This document shows, in pieces, positions 10,090 through 21,821 of a stretch of 64,000 nt of DNA. Positions within the stretch are counted from its first letter, which is position 1. Each line of letters opens with the position of its first letter. The notes below the pieces were generated by a model. That model saw only the letters and a list, made by a program, of their open reading frames with translations, had not been told where the DNA came from and did no database searches. A program made the position numbers and the translations under genes. Where the stretch lies: contig KN832893.1 of assembly GCA_000827325.1 (NCBI GenBank), positions 273,576-337,575 on the forward strand, read 5' to 3'. Source of the stretch: Oidiodendron maius Zn. Taxonomy: Eukaryota > Ascomycota > Leotiomycetes > Myxotrichaceae.

Positions 10090-10704
10090 CTACTGGGTCC
10101 AAAACGCAGAGCTGCTCCAGTCGATACTGATTGCACCTGTACCGCTGTCGGTTTGGTAGGCTCCGAATTTGTCATAAAACTCGCCAGTAGGAGAACTGAT
10201 GCTGTATTTTTCCACACCATTGACGTACACGGAGTAAGTGTTCTTGTTGGCATCGTGAATTGTGTTGATTGTCACAGTCGTGCCAACCGTAGCCACACCA
10301 CTGTCAATAGTCGCGCCGCCTTCTACATTGTAGAGGTCACCAGTGTTCGTTACTCCCAACAGGAAGAATAGCGAACCACCTTCGTTGAAGCTCTGTTTAA
10401 TGGCGATTTTGTTGCCAGTAAAGGAGGTAATTTTAAAGGTGCCTGCAAACTGGTGTACACCTGAGGTGTAGTCATTTGTATAACGACGCTCAGCACGCAG
10501 GTGACCGTTGGAGCAGCCAGAGCCGCTTGTGCTACCGTTAGGGTCCGTAGGAAGTGTAAAGGTGCTGCCACTAATCGAGCCTCCAGCGCATGTCTGCGTT
10601 GTGTAAGAAGGGCTCACTGCAGTCCAGGTACCACTCCCAACTGGGCTAAGAGCGAGTGCAAAGGTCACAGCAGAAAGGGAAAGAAGAATGTTCTTTGCAA
10701 GCAT
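10090..10704 (-). CDS. Secreted jelly-roll protein, polysaccharide-lyase-like, 204 aa
   Basis: Single exon with a clean signal peptide (residues 1-18, ending in ALALS). The mature part is rich in Gly, Ser and Thr. It has the layout of concanavalin-A-like beta-sandwich lyases related to family PL7: an RAERRY strand (compare R-S/T-E-L/V-R), an IAIKQSF strand where Q-I/V-H lies in PL7, and a C-terminal YDKFGAYQ strand resembling YFKxGxYxQ. If the comparison holds, it is an extracellular polyuronate- or glucan-acting protein, but the histidine of the PL7 Q-I-H triad is not evident, so binding without catalysis is possible. A 104-bp direct repeat lies 290-520 bp upstream of its start. Confidence 0.7.
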   Translation of the reverse strand: MLAKNILLSLSAVTFALALSPVGSGTWTAVSPSYTTQTCAGGSISGSTFTLPTDPNGSTSGSGCSNGHLRAERRYTNDYTSGVHQFAGTFKITSFTGNKIAIKQSFNEGGSLFFLLGVTNTGDLYNVEGGATIDSGVATVGTTVTINTIHDANKNTYSVYVNGVEKYSISSPTGEFYDKFGAYQTDSGTGAISIDWSSSAFWTQ

Positions 10705-10992
10705 ATTTGTTTTGGTGGTAAGACTCTTCTGTGTATGTTTGAAATGATTTGTGGTGCTTTGTGATGCTTTGTATGATGGTGGAAGTATGGTTCATCCAAG
10801 GCGAGCCCATCAACCGGGTTTATATTCTTTTACTCTAACTACGGTAGCTCCTTATACGGATCTTAATAGTCCGGTATATACATAACGCGTAAGAATCTAA
10901 AAGCTTGGATGTAACGTTATGAGTGGTTTGTGGGGAAATCGCCCACATGTCCCGTCAGTACTGTTCCTAAAACAACTTTAATCATCTATTAC

Positions 10993-11226
10993 AAGTGTGA
11001 GCACGTGTCAACAATTGAATGGAAAAGCTAGACCCGGAATAATCAGAAGCCGAGCATTGTCCCGTGGTCATTTCCTCTTTAAGTTTTCGTAGCAACAGGC
11101 CAGGTTCAACCCAACCCAACCTAAGTGAGAGTACGCGTCAGCAATTGAATGGAAAATTTAGACCGGGAACAATCCGAAGCCGAGCATTGTGCCGTGGTCA
11201 TTTTTCTCTTCATGTTTTCGTCGCAA
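10993..11226. repeat. Direct repeat, two 104-bp copies with 26-bp spacer
   Basis: Copies 10993-11096 and 11123-11226 share CAATTGAATGGAAAA, GAAGCCGAGCATTGT and CCGTGGTCATTT with scattered differences, many of them C/T or G/A transitions as expected of mild repeat-induced point mutation. The pair lies upstream of the secreted-protein gene. Confidence 0.88.
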
Positions 11227-11505
11227 TGCTGGCTACTAGGTTAAAAACACGTGCGATTCACAAAACTACGAAACACACACACAATTTATTACGCCCGGCG
11301 GGTTACACAAAGGGCAACAATTGCTAATCTAAACTACAATTCCTCAAATGACTCCATGTCTCCTTAAGCCCATGCAGCTTCTATTTCCGACTTGTCTTCT
11401 CTTGTCTGTCTATTCACAACAGTTCCCTTGAGTTAGTATTTGTTAGTAGGCTAGCTTAAAGGCTATTCCCAAAGTGTTCAGGGGCAAGTAAGTGCGCACA
11501 AACAC

Positions 11506-11943
11506 TCATGCTCCGGCATATTTCCCCATGACTTGCATTGCTAGCTTCAGCAGTTGAGTGGGCCAACGCTTCCCCGTGGGGTAACGGTAGATGAGAGAGT
11601 CGGGTCCGGGATTGCGGGCGAAGTCCACTCCGAAGTATGAGATGACGTGCGCAACCACCAGAAGCTGTTGGCATTTCTGCTCCAATGGTCTCTTTATACT
11701 TTCGCTGTCGTCGCTATTGCCTAGCCAGTGGCCACCGAATATCCCGCCAATCAACACATTGTAGATAAGATCCTCGATGATTTGATGGCCACGTGCGAAG
11801 CCCCGATTCTGCTTCGGAGGACGGATCTTGAGGTCTCCGAGGTAGTCTGGGCGGGGCGTCTTAACAATAGTAGCGCGAAAGTACACGCGTAAACACACCA
11901 AAATGATGGCAACGACGGTTATCTCTTCGCAGTTTTCTGGAAT
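11506..11943 (-). pseudogene. Coding remnant or orphan exon without a start codon
   Basis: An open minus-strand frame of about 146 codons that looks coding (regular composition, few rare runs) but contains no ATG before its last ten residues; it opens after a stop at 11944-11946. The first part (EEITVVAIILVCLRVYFRA) resembles the transmembrane start of fungal rhodopsin-domain (PTH11-like) membrane proteins. The remainder, including IIEDLIYNVLIGGIFGGHWL and YPTGKRWPTQLLKLAMQVMGKY, was not recognised and does not look membrane-spanning. It is either an internal or terminal exon whose upstream exon was not found, or a decapitated or chimeric relic. Confidence 0.35.
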
Positions 11944-11946
11944 TTA

Positions 11947-12538
11947 CAGAAAGGACTGTGCAAAGAGGAGGCTTGATGTTGAATCTTCCTGACTAGTCAA
12001 TCTCGATAGGAATGGAACTTTTTCAATTATGGATGACCTTAGCACAAGCAGACTACTAATTTGATAGGTCCGGCTGTGACTCGAGTTGCTTTACTTTATC
12101 TAGATATCATGATTGAACCTTATGAAATTTAAGTTAGTTGTATAGCTGATAAATGCAACGAGTTAGTGCTGTTCTGGATATTTGGTTTAATGTAAGCTTG
12201 AATTAGAGGTAATTAGCGGTCACTATTGCTGATATTTCAAAGGCTGTTATGCTAATCGCAATACTGATATAGGGGTTTAATGCATCTGTTATCAAAGGTT
12301 TACAGGAAAGCTGTATTGGTTGGGTTAGTTATTTGGGCAAGGGTTTGATTTTAAGAATTGTATTTAATTAAATAGAAGGGGAGAGGGGGCAAGTTTTGGT
12401 GTAAAAGTGGGGTATGCACAATAACTTCTGTCCACCAATCTTATTGTAAGCCGCCATCTCTCATCGCTTACGGATAAAAAGCCTGCTCTGGATCTCAAGG
12501 CCCTCACTCAGAGCATTTATTTCATCAAACCAAAAGAT
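11947..12538. other. Intergenic; cupin promoter at right end
   Basis: No coding frame. A TATA-like GGATAAAAAGCC lies at about 12471-12482, some 60 bp before the cupin start. Confidence 0.5.
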
Positions 12539-12961
12539 ATGCCAGGACAACCGCAAAAGATCTCTATCCGCACTGCTCTATCGAGTATCTCAACACACTG
12601 GGCGCCAAAGCTTATCGCCTCACTCAATGATGAGTTCGAAGTTAAGCTAGCCAAATTGGCGGGCAAATTCGTATGGCATAGCCACGAGGATACTGATGAG
12701 CTCTTTCTCGTCCTATCTGGTGAGCTGACGATAATGTTCGAGGAGCCTGGAAGCGAGGAGGCGGCAACGCTGAAGGACGTCACTCTGAGTGGAGGGGAAT
12801 TGGTTGTCGTGCCAAAAGGCGTTAGACACTGCCCAGTAACCAAAGACGGCGAGGAGGTGGAGGTTTTGCTTTTCGAAACTGCCGGAGTTGTCAATACAGG
12901 GGATGCAAAGAGGACACCGGGCTTGACTAACGAGGTGGAGGACATTCGACAAAGGGTATGA
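12539..12961 (+). CDS. Small single-domain cupin protein, 140 aa
   Basis: Single exon, ATG to TGA. The centre is a canonical cupin barrel. Motif 1 is at residues 46-61 (WHSHEDTDELFLVLSG), giving metal ligands His47, His49 and a nearby acidic residue. Motif 2 is at residues 86-99 (GELVVVPKGVRHCP), giving His97. The C-terminal tail mentions no further domain. Length and motif spacing fit the one-domain cupins related to mannose-6-phosphate isomerase C-termini, found in bacteria and fungi. Substrate unknown; such proteins are often dioxygenases, isomerases or sugar-binding. A TATA-like box lies about 60 bp upstream. Confidence 0.9.
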   Translation: MPGQPQKISIRTALSSISTHWAPKLIASLNDEFEVKLAKLAGKFVWHSHEDTDELFLVLSGELTIMFEEPGSEEAATLKDVTLSGGELVVVPKGVRHCPVTKDGEEVEVLLFETAGVVNTGDAKRTPGLTNEVEDIRQRV

Positions 12962-14418
12962 CATAATGGAAGCCAATGCCTGCAAACGCTGGAGGACCCT
13001 AGGGACGAAGATTCGAATTAAAGTCACGATATATAGCGTCTGAAGCCAAGAACAGCAGAAAATTACTTATAGGTTGAGTTGAACTTGAGCCGTGGTCCGT
13101 GGTCCGTGAGCCAATTATCATGACAAAAAAGGCGCGATAGTTACCACAATAAGGGTTAGCCTTCTTACAGCCTAAGTGTCTAGTGGGAAAATAGTAACTT
13201 AGGGAAGAAAGTGCATAAAGTACAACGCAGCGTCTATTGAATTTATTACCAAGTGACACAAATGGCGCAGAGCCATCAGGACTAAAACGCTTACCGCTGA
13301 TAATGAACCTGCGCTTTTATACTCCGAGAGCTTCGCTACTGTGTCACCACCTGGGTATCCTCAAAACGCTGAGAGATTAAACGACCGAATGCCTATGGAT
13401 TAGCATTCAGTTTTGCACGATCGTGCAATACTTAACTTTTGACAAATGAACAGCAGGGATTCAAGATACGCAAACTCTGCATACAGTGCAGTACTACAGT
13501 AGTGCACTTGATCAGCTTCTTGGCAAACTACCGTACAATATCAGTATCATTTGCCACTATGTTTTCGGAAAGAATCTTCCATCTCTCCTAGTAGCGGCCG
13601 AACTGAAAGTCACGAGGACGCAAATTTTGGCGTTGTCAGCAACTGCAGCACACTGTGGTGCTTGACGCACTAGCTAGAGAATGCCTTGAGATACCCTCTG
13701 CAACCTATAATCTCTAAATATAGAGAACGCCAAGAGTCTAAGACATTAACTGTAAGAGCGCAGAGGTTCTGAGAAGTGTAAACACGAGTATAGAAAGAGA
13801 AGATCACAGTCTCTATATTTACAAGACTGAACGCTGTCCTTCTAACTATTTTAATAAACTTTTTATTGCTTTAGTATAGATAGCAGCGGGGTTTGCTATG
13901 GTAAAAGTAAAATTCCTAAATTTTGCAGGGATTTTGGTAATTTTAATAGCCAATAAAGTTTAAATGATATACAAAAACTTACAATCTTGAATTAAACTAT
14001 AAAACAATACTTAAATGTATAATATTTTGGTAAAGCTCTCTATAGATTATTGATTTTATATCCTAAATTAGATTTAAATTAAATATATAACCTGAAACGT
14101 GATAAATGTTAGTGGTTTTCAGTGAGTGATCCATTAGTAATGACGCATGCCTTTCTAGCTACCAGAGCCTCAAGATCCAAGCCCGGAGCGAAGATCAAGG
14201 AGTGCTGAAAAATACATCCTATTCTAAAGATAAAAATGAAACGCCATATTGATCGATTAATACCTACCCCTAAACGCCCGTTAGTATTACCTCTCATAAA
14301 ATTTTGCCCTCTGCGTATACAGAATCGCCAAGGTTCATCCTGCTTGATCACACATCCCCGTCGTATCACGATTGGGCCGTGTGAAATCCATAGTACTCCG
14401 AGTAGCTGGTGTGGTGTC
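12962..14418. other. No recognisable gene; strongly AT-rich
   Basis: From about 13830 to 14110 the sequence is extremely AT-rich with frequent TAAAT/TTTAT words. No frame above about 130 codons carries family features. Confidence 0.5.
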
Positions 14419-15572
14419 TTACGCAGGCTCCGGTTCATAGGAGTGCTCTGAGGCTTGTCTCGTGCTGCATCTAGGGCAAGGTAACCAATCATTATCTTCG
14501 CCCGTTACCCATAAAGCACCGCTACATATTGTGCAGCCCGTTGACGAGAGGTCTGTGGTCTCGTCGTGTAAGCCTATATCGTAATCATAATGCTCCCTCT
14601 TCCCCTCTCGCCGGGTTATGCGATCTTGCTCACATACTCCGTTGCATTGCCGGCACTCCCAACCATCGTGATCGACGAGTACTCTTGACAAGCACTTAGT
14701 ACACCGCCACCAGTTGGCAATGATGTTGCGCTCCGCAAGCCAACTCTCCTGGACCCGTTTCCATTTCTGAATATCTTCCTTCTTTGCTCGCTTGGCCTGA
14801 CCAAGGTCTTCCTTATGGTAGTCTCTCAGGTGGTCCCTGTAGTGATCCTTTCTCATGAAAGGCTCTGTTGCTCGATCGCACTTCGGATAATCACATTCGA
14901 AGCGCTCCCTTTGATCTGCAGTAGCATGGACGTTCCGGTAGTGACGTTCAAGGTCGGCGGCCCGATTGAAAGGCTTCGTTGCTTGACACCCGGGAAATTG
15001 ACAGGGGTATGTACCCTTTCGGCAATTTCTGTGTCGTATTAGAAATAATATCCATTGTCATCTGTAGTGGATGCAGCTTACCTTGGTGAGTCGAGGTACA
15101 CTCTTTCCGGTGTCTCGGCTGTCACGCTGTAATGAGCTTGCAGTTCCAAGTATGGCTCCTTTCCTTTGATAACTACAAAATTGTAGAGTTCTACCAGCAC
15201 ATAGTCCTTAGTCCAGCCAAGTGTAGAAGGGGTTTCTCGACGTTCGTATTCACGGCGGCCAAAGTTTGCTTGCGATGTCTGACCATATGAACCAGGACTG
15301 AAGGATGATGAAGCAGAGTAGATGGCGTCGTAGGTGGGTGAGTTGCTCATCTCGTAGTCGAATGAAGCCACAGGGTCATGGTAGGATGATGACATAGGAG
15401 TCATAGAAGGGATCATATCCGCTCCGCCTGGCGATGCCATTCCCGGTGCCGTGGGCCAGTTGATCGCGCGCTGCTTTGGGATACTTCTCGGTTTCGAACC
15501 TTGCTGAAATCCATAGTAAAAGCGGCCCTGTGAGTCCATTGATGCGGTGTTGTAACCCATCTCTAGCGGCAT
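14419..15572 (-). CDS. C2H2 zinc-finger protein with C-terminal zinc knuckles, 366 aa
   Basis: Exons 15572-15082 and 15028-14419 are joined across a 53-nt intron (GTAAGC...ACACAG) that restores one frame across both. Residues 1-120 are Ser/Pro/Tyr-rich and probably disordered. After the junction come two C2H2 fingers in series: CQFPGC...HYRNVH and CDYPKC...HLRDYH, the second followed by a basic KRAKK run. The C-terminal part carries four CxxC pairs (CTKC, CRQC, CTIC, CPRC) able to bind two more metals. The first finger falls exactly on the spliced exon, which supports the intron. A nuclear, DNA- or RNA-binding role is likely; the target is unknown. An additional upstream exon cannot be excluded. 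Confidence 0.8.
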
Positions 15573-17272
15573 TAGCCCACATATCTTATTGCAGGACCGG
15601 CGACCAAGGCTTTACTGAGTGTTCTGGATTGGAGAACCAGGTGAAGTGACCGAGCTTACCCTATTGTCCGACAAATATGTGCCTGTTATTGAAATCCTTT
15701 CATCTACCTTTGCTTTTCCATCCTCTTTGGTTTTCTCTTGGCATACTTCATCACAGCTTTTACGACTCAAGACTTGCGCGACCTTCCATACTTTCTTTAG
15801 GATATGCATTTCGAAAACTCTTGCACGGCTAGCGAATCTTGGCTAACTTTATCAAAGGTAAATATAGTGACTTTACTGCAACTTTACTTAATGCCGCTAA
15901 ACTACTCCAGGGGCAATATTGTCACAGCAGATACTAAGCAGCGAGGTGTAGGTAAAACATACATAATATGGCTAGTATAAAGTGCTTTTTTATATAGATG
16001 TAGACATTGGGCACCAATCTAGACCACTAAGTTGGGCGCGATTATATATGGTGTGTCGGTTATATCAGCATCCGGTGATCTGTGGTGTGTTTGTAACACG
16101 AGCCGTGCAGTCCGGATAGTTGAAGCGGAGGTTTGATTGAATTTACCATACCGAAATTAGTAGTAATCGTACAACAGGGGTGTCGATATTAACTTACTGA
16201 GGTACGCGTATAAGCCCCAGAAAGAGACACTAAGACCGCCCACTTCCAAGTGTATGCCGGACATCGGATGGTAATGATCTGATCAAATGTATACGAGATG
16301 GCGGACATAGTAGGGTGCTAGACGCTACGAGATCATAGACAAGATGGATTGTTCACCAATTCCGAATAAATCACAAACCAATTTGCATATTTACCGAGTT
16401 TACTGCAACATTAACTATATCGACTCTTATGTATTCATTGAGGCAGAATCCTAATACAGCGCTCTTACTCCCATATATGTTCTGTTCCACTGACAGCCTC
16501 TACCAACCTCATTTTTAGAGGGCCAAATCGGGTTCAATTTTATAACAGAGACTGCTCCACCAAGCCTTGCAGTGCAAGTAGAAGTTGCGTTGTCTAATTT
16601 AGAACAATATCTTGATACTACCCACGCAGAGAGACATGGCATTATCCAAGTTCGGCAGTACTTCGTCGATCTGAAAACTTTAATTCTCTATCGAATTTAA
16701 CGCCGGAGTCGAATTAGACATCAAGTTCATGGCTACATATCGACCTCCGCAGACATTGAAGGGGTTGAGAGCTCAGCTGCCAAGGACTTACTCTACGGAA
16801 TTGAGGTCGGCGGCGATCAAAACTTGAGAGTCGGTGGAGGTAACCAAAATTACTATAGTCACACGGTCAGTAAGAACTTTGGTAGTGCACGCACAGAAAG
16901 AAAATGACAAATACACAATCGAGAGTGATCTAGACAAGGTTGCTGGTTGTTTAAAAAATAAAATTAAAAAAAAACTTTTATTTTGGGTTCTTTTGATTTG
17001 ACTTGAAATGCTAGCCTCATTCACTGGTAGATGCACAGCAGCTCATAATCTGTTATCAGCACTATATCGCCTTCTATAGTGCTTGGGTTCTCCTAATACA
17101 CCATCTTACTCAAGTTGTCTTTGGATCACCGAATCGTCAATATAACTGAATTTTACTTTGATACCCGACTACAGCCTGCAAACCATGACCTCCTTGCTCA
17201 AGATACTAAATTTTTACATTTTTTTCTAGCATATTTGCGAATAGCCTACGCTAGTACAACTAGGTTATGGCA
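15573..17272. other. No recognisable gene
   Basis: Probable promoter of the zinc-finger gene at the left; elsewhere AT-rich, with short frames on both strands (for example 15612-15846) that mirror each other and lack motifs. Confidence 0.5.
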
Positions 17273-18170
17273 TTATGCGCCGACTGGCTGTGTCGGGTTT
17301 GGTGGGCAAGCATGTCCAATACAGCAGGTAATTTGTCCGCTCTGGCACTGTCCAAAGCTGTTTGCGGCATTGTCGTTTGGAAAAGTGTATGCAGCACCCG
17401 CACAGGGAGCAAAGAATGCTGTAGGGGCGGTGGCAGTTGTGCTAGGGCGAAGAGGATTGACACAAGAATTTTCGCCGTCGTTGTCCTGTCATATCATGAG
17501 CCGGCTGAATGGGTAATTTATAAGGAAGAAATAAAGTCACTAACCGGGCATGTATTAAGTTCAAACAGATTATTGTTACATCCAGTAACAATAGCTCCTG
17601 AGCAAGAACAAACAATGGCAACTGAAAAGCCGTTTCTAGTTTGATACGTTTAGTGCCAGGTTTACACGTTATTCTATGAAATCAGACTTACACGTAGCTC
17701 ACGTCCACATCAGCCACTGCAACTGAGTAGCCATCAGGTACAACAAAGCTTGCTTCGATAAGAGAGTCATCTCCTGTGAGGCTCCAGCCAGCGTCATTAA
17801 TGGCCACATTTCCAGACCAACCCGTTGGTAAGGCGAAGGCAGCCGTCTCACCCGCGGCCATTGTACCTGGCCCGACATTCCCACTAACAGCAGATGGACC
17901 ATTGGCGGCATGAACATGTGAAGTTGAGATGGCGTCTCCGTGAGAGTTTACAACTGTTATGGTCAAGTACTGTGGAGGAGCTGCAATGTTGACTATAGCT
18001 GGTGCTTCGGTTTGTATGGCCAAAGCTCCTCCGCTAGCGGTTCCAAGTGTTGGCTGGAGGATGCCTTCAGTGTTTGCTGGATGAGCCTGAGCAGGTTGAG
18101 CTTCAGCAATTGGCGAAGATAGTCCAGTAGAGATAAGGAAAAAAACCGAAACAAGAGAGAGGGTGTGCAT
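17273..18170 (-). CDS. Secreted thaumatin-like protein, 260 aa, three exons
   Basis: Exons 18170-17692, 17635-17545 and 17485-17273, with introns of 56 and 59 nt (GTAAGT...CTAG, GTTAGT...ACAG); all junctions keep the frame. A signal peptide occupies residues 1-19. A Pro/Ala-rich linker leads to a beta-rich domain (ITVVNSHGDAIST, then GWSGNVAINDAG). Exon 2 encodes VNGFSVAIVCSC and VTGCN, and exon 3 encodes SFGQCQSGQITCCIGHACPPNP. These cysteine motifs are those of fungal thaumatin/osmotin-fold secreted proteins. The family is extracellular, linked to glucan binding or antifungal activity in plants; the fungal role is open. Reading only the first exon would give a 160-aa protein missing nearly all cysteines. 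Confidence 0.87.
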
Positions 18171-21100
18171 CTTGGCTAGTTTTATTTAGAGTAGAAGAGC
18201 TCTTTGGAAAGGGCTAACAGTTGATACCAGCCTATGCTAGGTAAGAAATAGCACAGAGAAATATTAAGAGCTGAGAAACGTAGCGGCTTTATACTTTCTT
18301 CATAGCTCTGCCAACTGAAGGAGCGTCGTCCGGTCTTCAGGGACTTTGGACAAGAAGTAGCAGATAGAGAAACTGTAACGTTGCTCTGTTACAAGGGACT
18401 TGACAGCTTTTACAGCAAAGGCTTGCAAGCCACATTTGAGCCTGTGGACAAATGTCTGGTCGAGTGTTTAGTTACAGAAGGAAAATAGCATGTTGTTCCG
18501 TAAAGTACGTAAGTTTATACTTTTACAGTACTGCAGGGATCCAGAAAACCCCGAGTACCCCTGACATGGGCTTTTCAAATATTGGAAGCTGCAAGATACC
18601 ACTGTATTGGAGAATGCCTCATAGTTGTGACCAAGATCAGTTTCCATCTGGATGAAATACTGAAGAGATTTGATTTTCGGGTTATCTAACGATAGGATTG
18701 TGATAGCTATCGATTACTATTACAGAAACAAGCTACTCATGCTTCGTGGTCTTATAGCGAACTAGGAGTGTTATGAGACCTAAGCTGAGGTTTTCTTGGG
18801 TTGTTTGAGTTTCCTGACATTGCTAGGGTATATGCTATATGATTGCGGCGGCCAAACATAAGAGGCGATAGGCATCTGCAAGATCCCCTGGAGGATCCCA
18901 TCATCTGATCTTCTGGAGGTCCTAGAAGGTCTAGAATATAAGCTTACACCAGGCGCTTCTTAACGCGCCTCCAGACTACATATACGCCGCACGCAATTTA
19001 CGGGGCAGAAGGGCCGATACGCGCGGCCGACTGTAGATGTATGTCTAAGAATTGTCACAGCCCCATTTCCACCCCTTTCAAAGCTATACGTAAAAGACCG
19101 AGATCCGCGAGATCCGTGAGATCCGTGAGCACAGCATGCTGCGTATTGGGAGGCGCTACCATATCTGATGCTCGTCTCCTTCCATTATTCAAGCGGAGTC
19201 GCATTTCCTAAAACTAGCTGTCTCAGTTGTCTTTTTGCGGTCATTCCTATTCCGCCCCTATTAGACATATAATAGTATATGTTGATTAATTTTATCTTTA
19301 ACTTCCAAGACCTATAAGAGTTATTCTAAATATAGCAGGTGGAAGCCGGCAAGAAGGTTCCTGTGCAAACACGTAAACCCGTCCCTAAATCATACAGGGC
19401 ATGGGTCACATTGCAGCTAGTGCTTAAGCTTAGCTATTACATTTTTCTCTCAACCTAAATTCTAGTCTTCTCTCCTGAATTAGACCTTCTTATAATACAA
19501 CTAGTTATTGCTTTAACTCACTGCAGCTAGTCCATAACGTATATAATAAATAATCCTACAAGTCTAAGGACTTTAGTTTTAAGCTCACTAAGCTTAATTG
19601 GATAAATTAAACTCCTTTACTATCTTTAAGAAGATGCCCTAATTTAAGATATAGTCATACGCGCTAAGGTTGAAAGACCCCTTTTGATTAGCGAGATTCT
19701 ATTCCACTGCCTCTTCGAGCCATATATTATAAGGGAGGTCAAAAATGAGGGTAGAAGCCATATAAAGGATATTCGAAAGTTTGGGGTGTTTTACTAGCAG
19801 TATGCAGTAGAAAAGATAGCGCCCATTAAGGAATTACTCAGAAATTCTATAGTGTACTTTAATTTGCCTTTGCCAATTCGCCACAAGAGAGCTTCTTTAG
19901 ACGAGGAACTGATTAGTATTGGCTCATGATGTGTTTCGAGAGAGCTCACTTCTGAACTAGTCCATTTCTTATATCTGGGCACGTAGGCCAACCCTAAATG
20001 ATGGCACCTGCCAGAAACGCAGAGGATGAATACGAAGTAGTCAGGCACAGATAGGAATAGCCGAGTCTGCAACAGATGCGTTAGCCAGGCCCCTGACCGA
20101 CTCTCTGCCCTGACATTGGAGATTCCGGGAGATCTCTTGGATCGCTTCATTACCCTCCTCTTATCTCCATGTAGGGGGCGGTGGAGGGAGGTGAATGACC
20201 AAGACGCGAGCAGCTGCTGTGGCCGCCGCTGTGGTGCAGAGGGTGGAGGTGAGAGGCTAGCGAAAGACAACGCATCGAGGAGGCCGGGACAAACCAGGCG
20301 ATGAACGAGAAGACTCTCCGGGATGATCGAGAGACAGAAATGTCGGCACACGGAGGTTACAAAAGACTCATGCCATTCCTTTGTCAGGCATAGCAGCTTC
20401 AGTTTTGCCAGGTAAATGCCGCTTTGCGACCTCAGTTAACCCCGTGCTCCTAGCGGGATTCTACTAGGTTGGTATTCGCGAAACACATCTACCTAATTCA
20501 TCGTCCTCCTTAAGCATCTCTAGGCCATATGATTTGATCTTCTCCAGAGCTCTGTAAAATATTTTGGTCCACGAATGCATAGACAAACTGGCATGCTCGC
20601 TCAAATTCTGACTCGCGGAGAGGGAGCGAACCTTTGTAGGAAAGCTCTGCTTCCTTATAAAAGTAAGTGCAGAAACTTGATTTTACCGACACACCAAGTC
20701 CGGTAAGTTAAGGACCACTGACGTGCCGAAGCAAGATCGACAAGGAGCGGGAAGGCATATAGCGCTGAGCAATGATAACACGATATAAAACTCTGTTAAT
20801 GCTTCGCATTACAGTATAAACGTTCCCCTATCCGAACCACTTGGAGATAGCCTCGCGAATAGAATCAAATCCAGTTCTTTTATCCCACACAAATAAACCA
20901 CTCTTTACTCCATGATTTTATTCCCCTTCACCCTTCGCTCAGCCGCCGCTGTTTCACGGCCTTCACGAGCGAAGCGCACCTTACCAGTCTATTCTCAGCC
21001 TCAAGGGAGCGGGTGCCTTGCAGATTTGAATTAGGCAACTAGTGCCGAGTGCGTCCATCTTCCACCATCAAGACATATCATCACCGATTAATTTCCTCGT

Positions 21101-21821
21101 GGTCGATTGACTGAAGCATTTCTCGCCATAAGTGAACCCTCGCCTTATTCTGCCCACATTTCATGCGCTTATAATGCCCCCGACATCTTGTGAATCCCCG
21201 CCAAGCCGCGACGACTAAGTGGGGGGTTCCACGCGGAAGCGGAGAGAAGACCCTGTCTGTCAGTGGCGGAAAGGATGACAGGATGGTCGAGAAGTGCTTC
21301 GCCGATTCGAGCAGGAATCTACAACGACAACCTTTTACAACCGTCTGCCCAAGTTATATGAGCCTAACAGGATGCGGGGCAGGGAAGTGTGTTATTGCAG
21401 ATGTATCTGCACAGGGCTATGGCTGTCCTATCGTGGACGATTACTAAATTGTCCTTGGCGATCTCAGCAAGAGGTATTTAACATATTTTGCGTCACGAAG
21501 ATGGCCATGTCTCGCCTCTCGACAAGAGCGACAAACTCGCAAGCTGAAGTCGGCTCTAGCGTACCAGGATCTGATCAAGAAGCAATCTCCTCCTCTTAGC
21601 CCTAATCCCTTTAGAGTAAGCCGGGCTTCCATCGCCTCGAAGCAGACCAATCAAACAAATTCATGATCCGTTCGATTATCCAGCTTATCGAGCATACTCT
21701 CAGCTGTTTGTTCTTCATCGTCCGGGTCTAGTACGCATTCCTTAACAGAGAATGCTACGAAGACGATAATTATTTGTTACACTATCTATTGCCAAGGACA
21801 AAAAGGCCTTCCGTACTAGTT
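18171..21821. other. Large gene-poor interval, 3.6 kb
   Basis: Mostly AT-rich (18660-19800 and 20700-20950). A GC-richer patch at 20090-20340 has open frames on both strands without motifs. Three near-identical GATCCGTGA-type words occur at about 19098-19131. At 21190-21240 the translation RQAATTKWGVPR faintly recalls a transposase HTH but does not continue. I see no supportable gene. Confidence 0.5.

Noticed and set aside
19794-20351. 185-codon minus-strand ORF
   Set aside because: No domain or signal features; composition changes abruptly along the frame and the GC patch is open on both strands.
21190-21240. Transposase-type helix-turn-helix start (RQAATTKWGVPR)
   Set aside because: Only about 12 residues resemble such a motif and no frame continues into a recognisable transposase.
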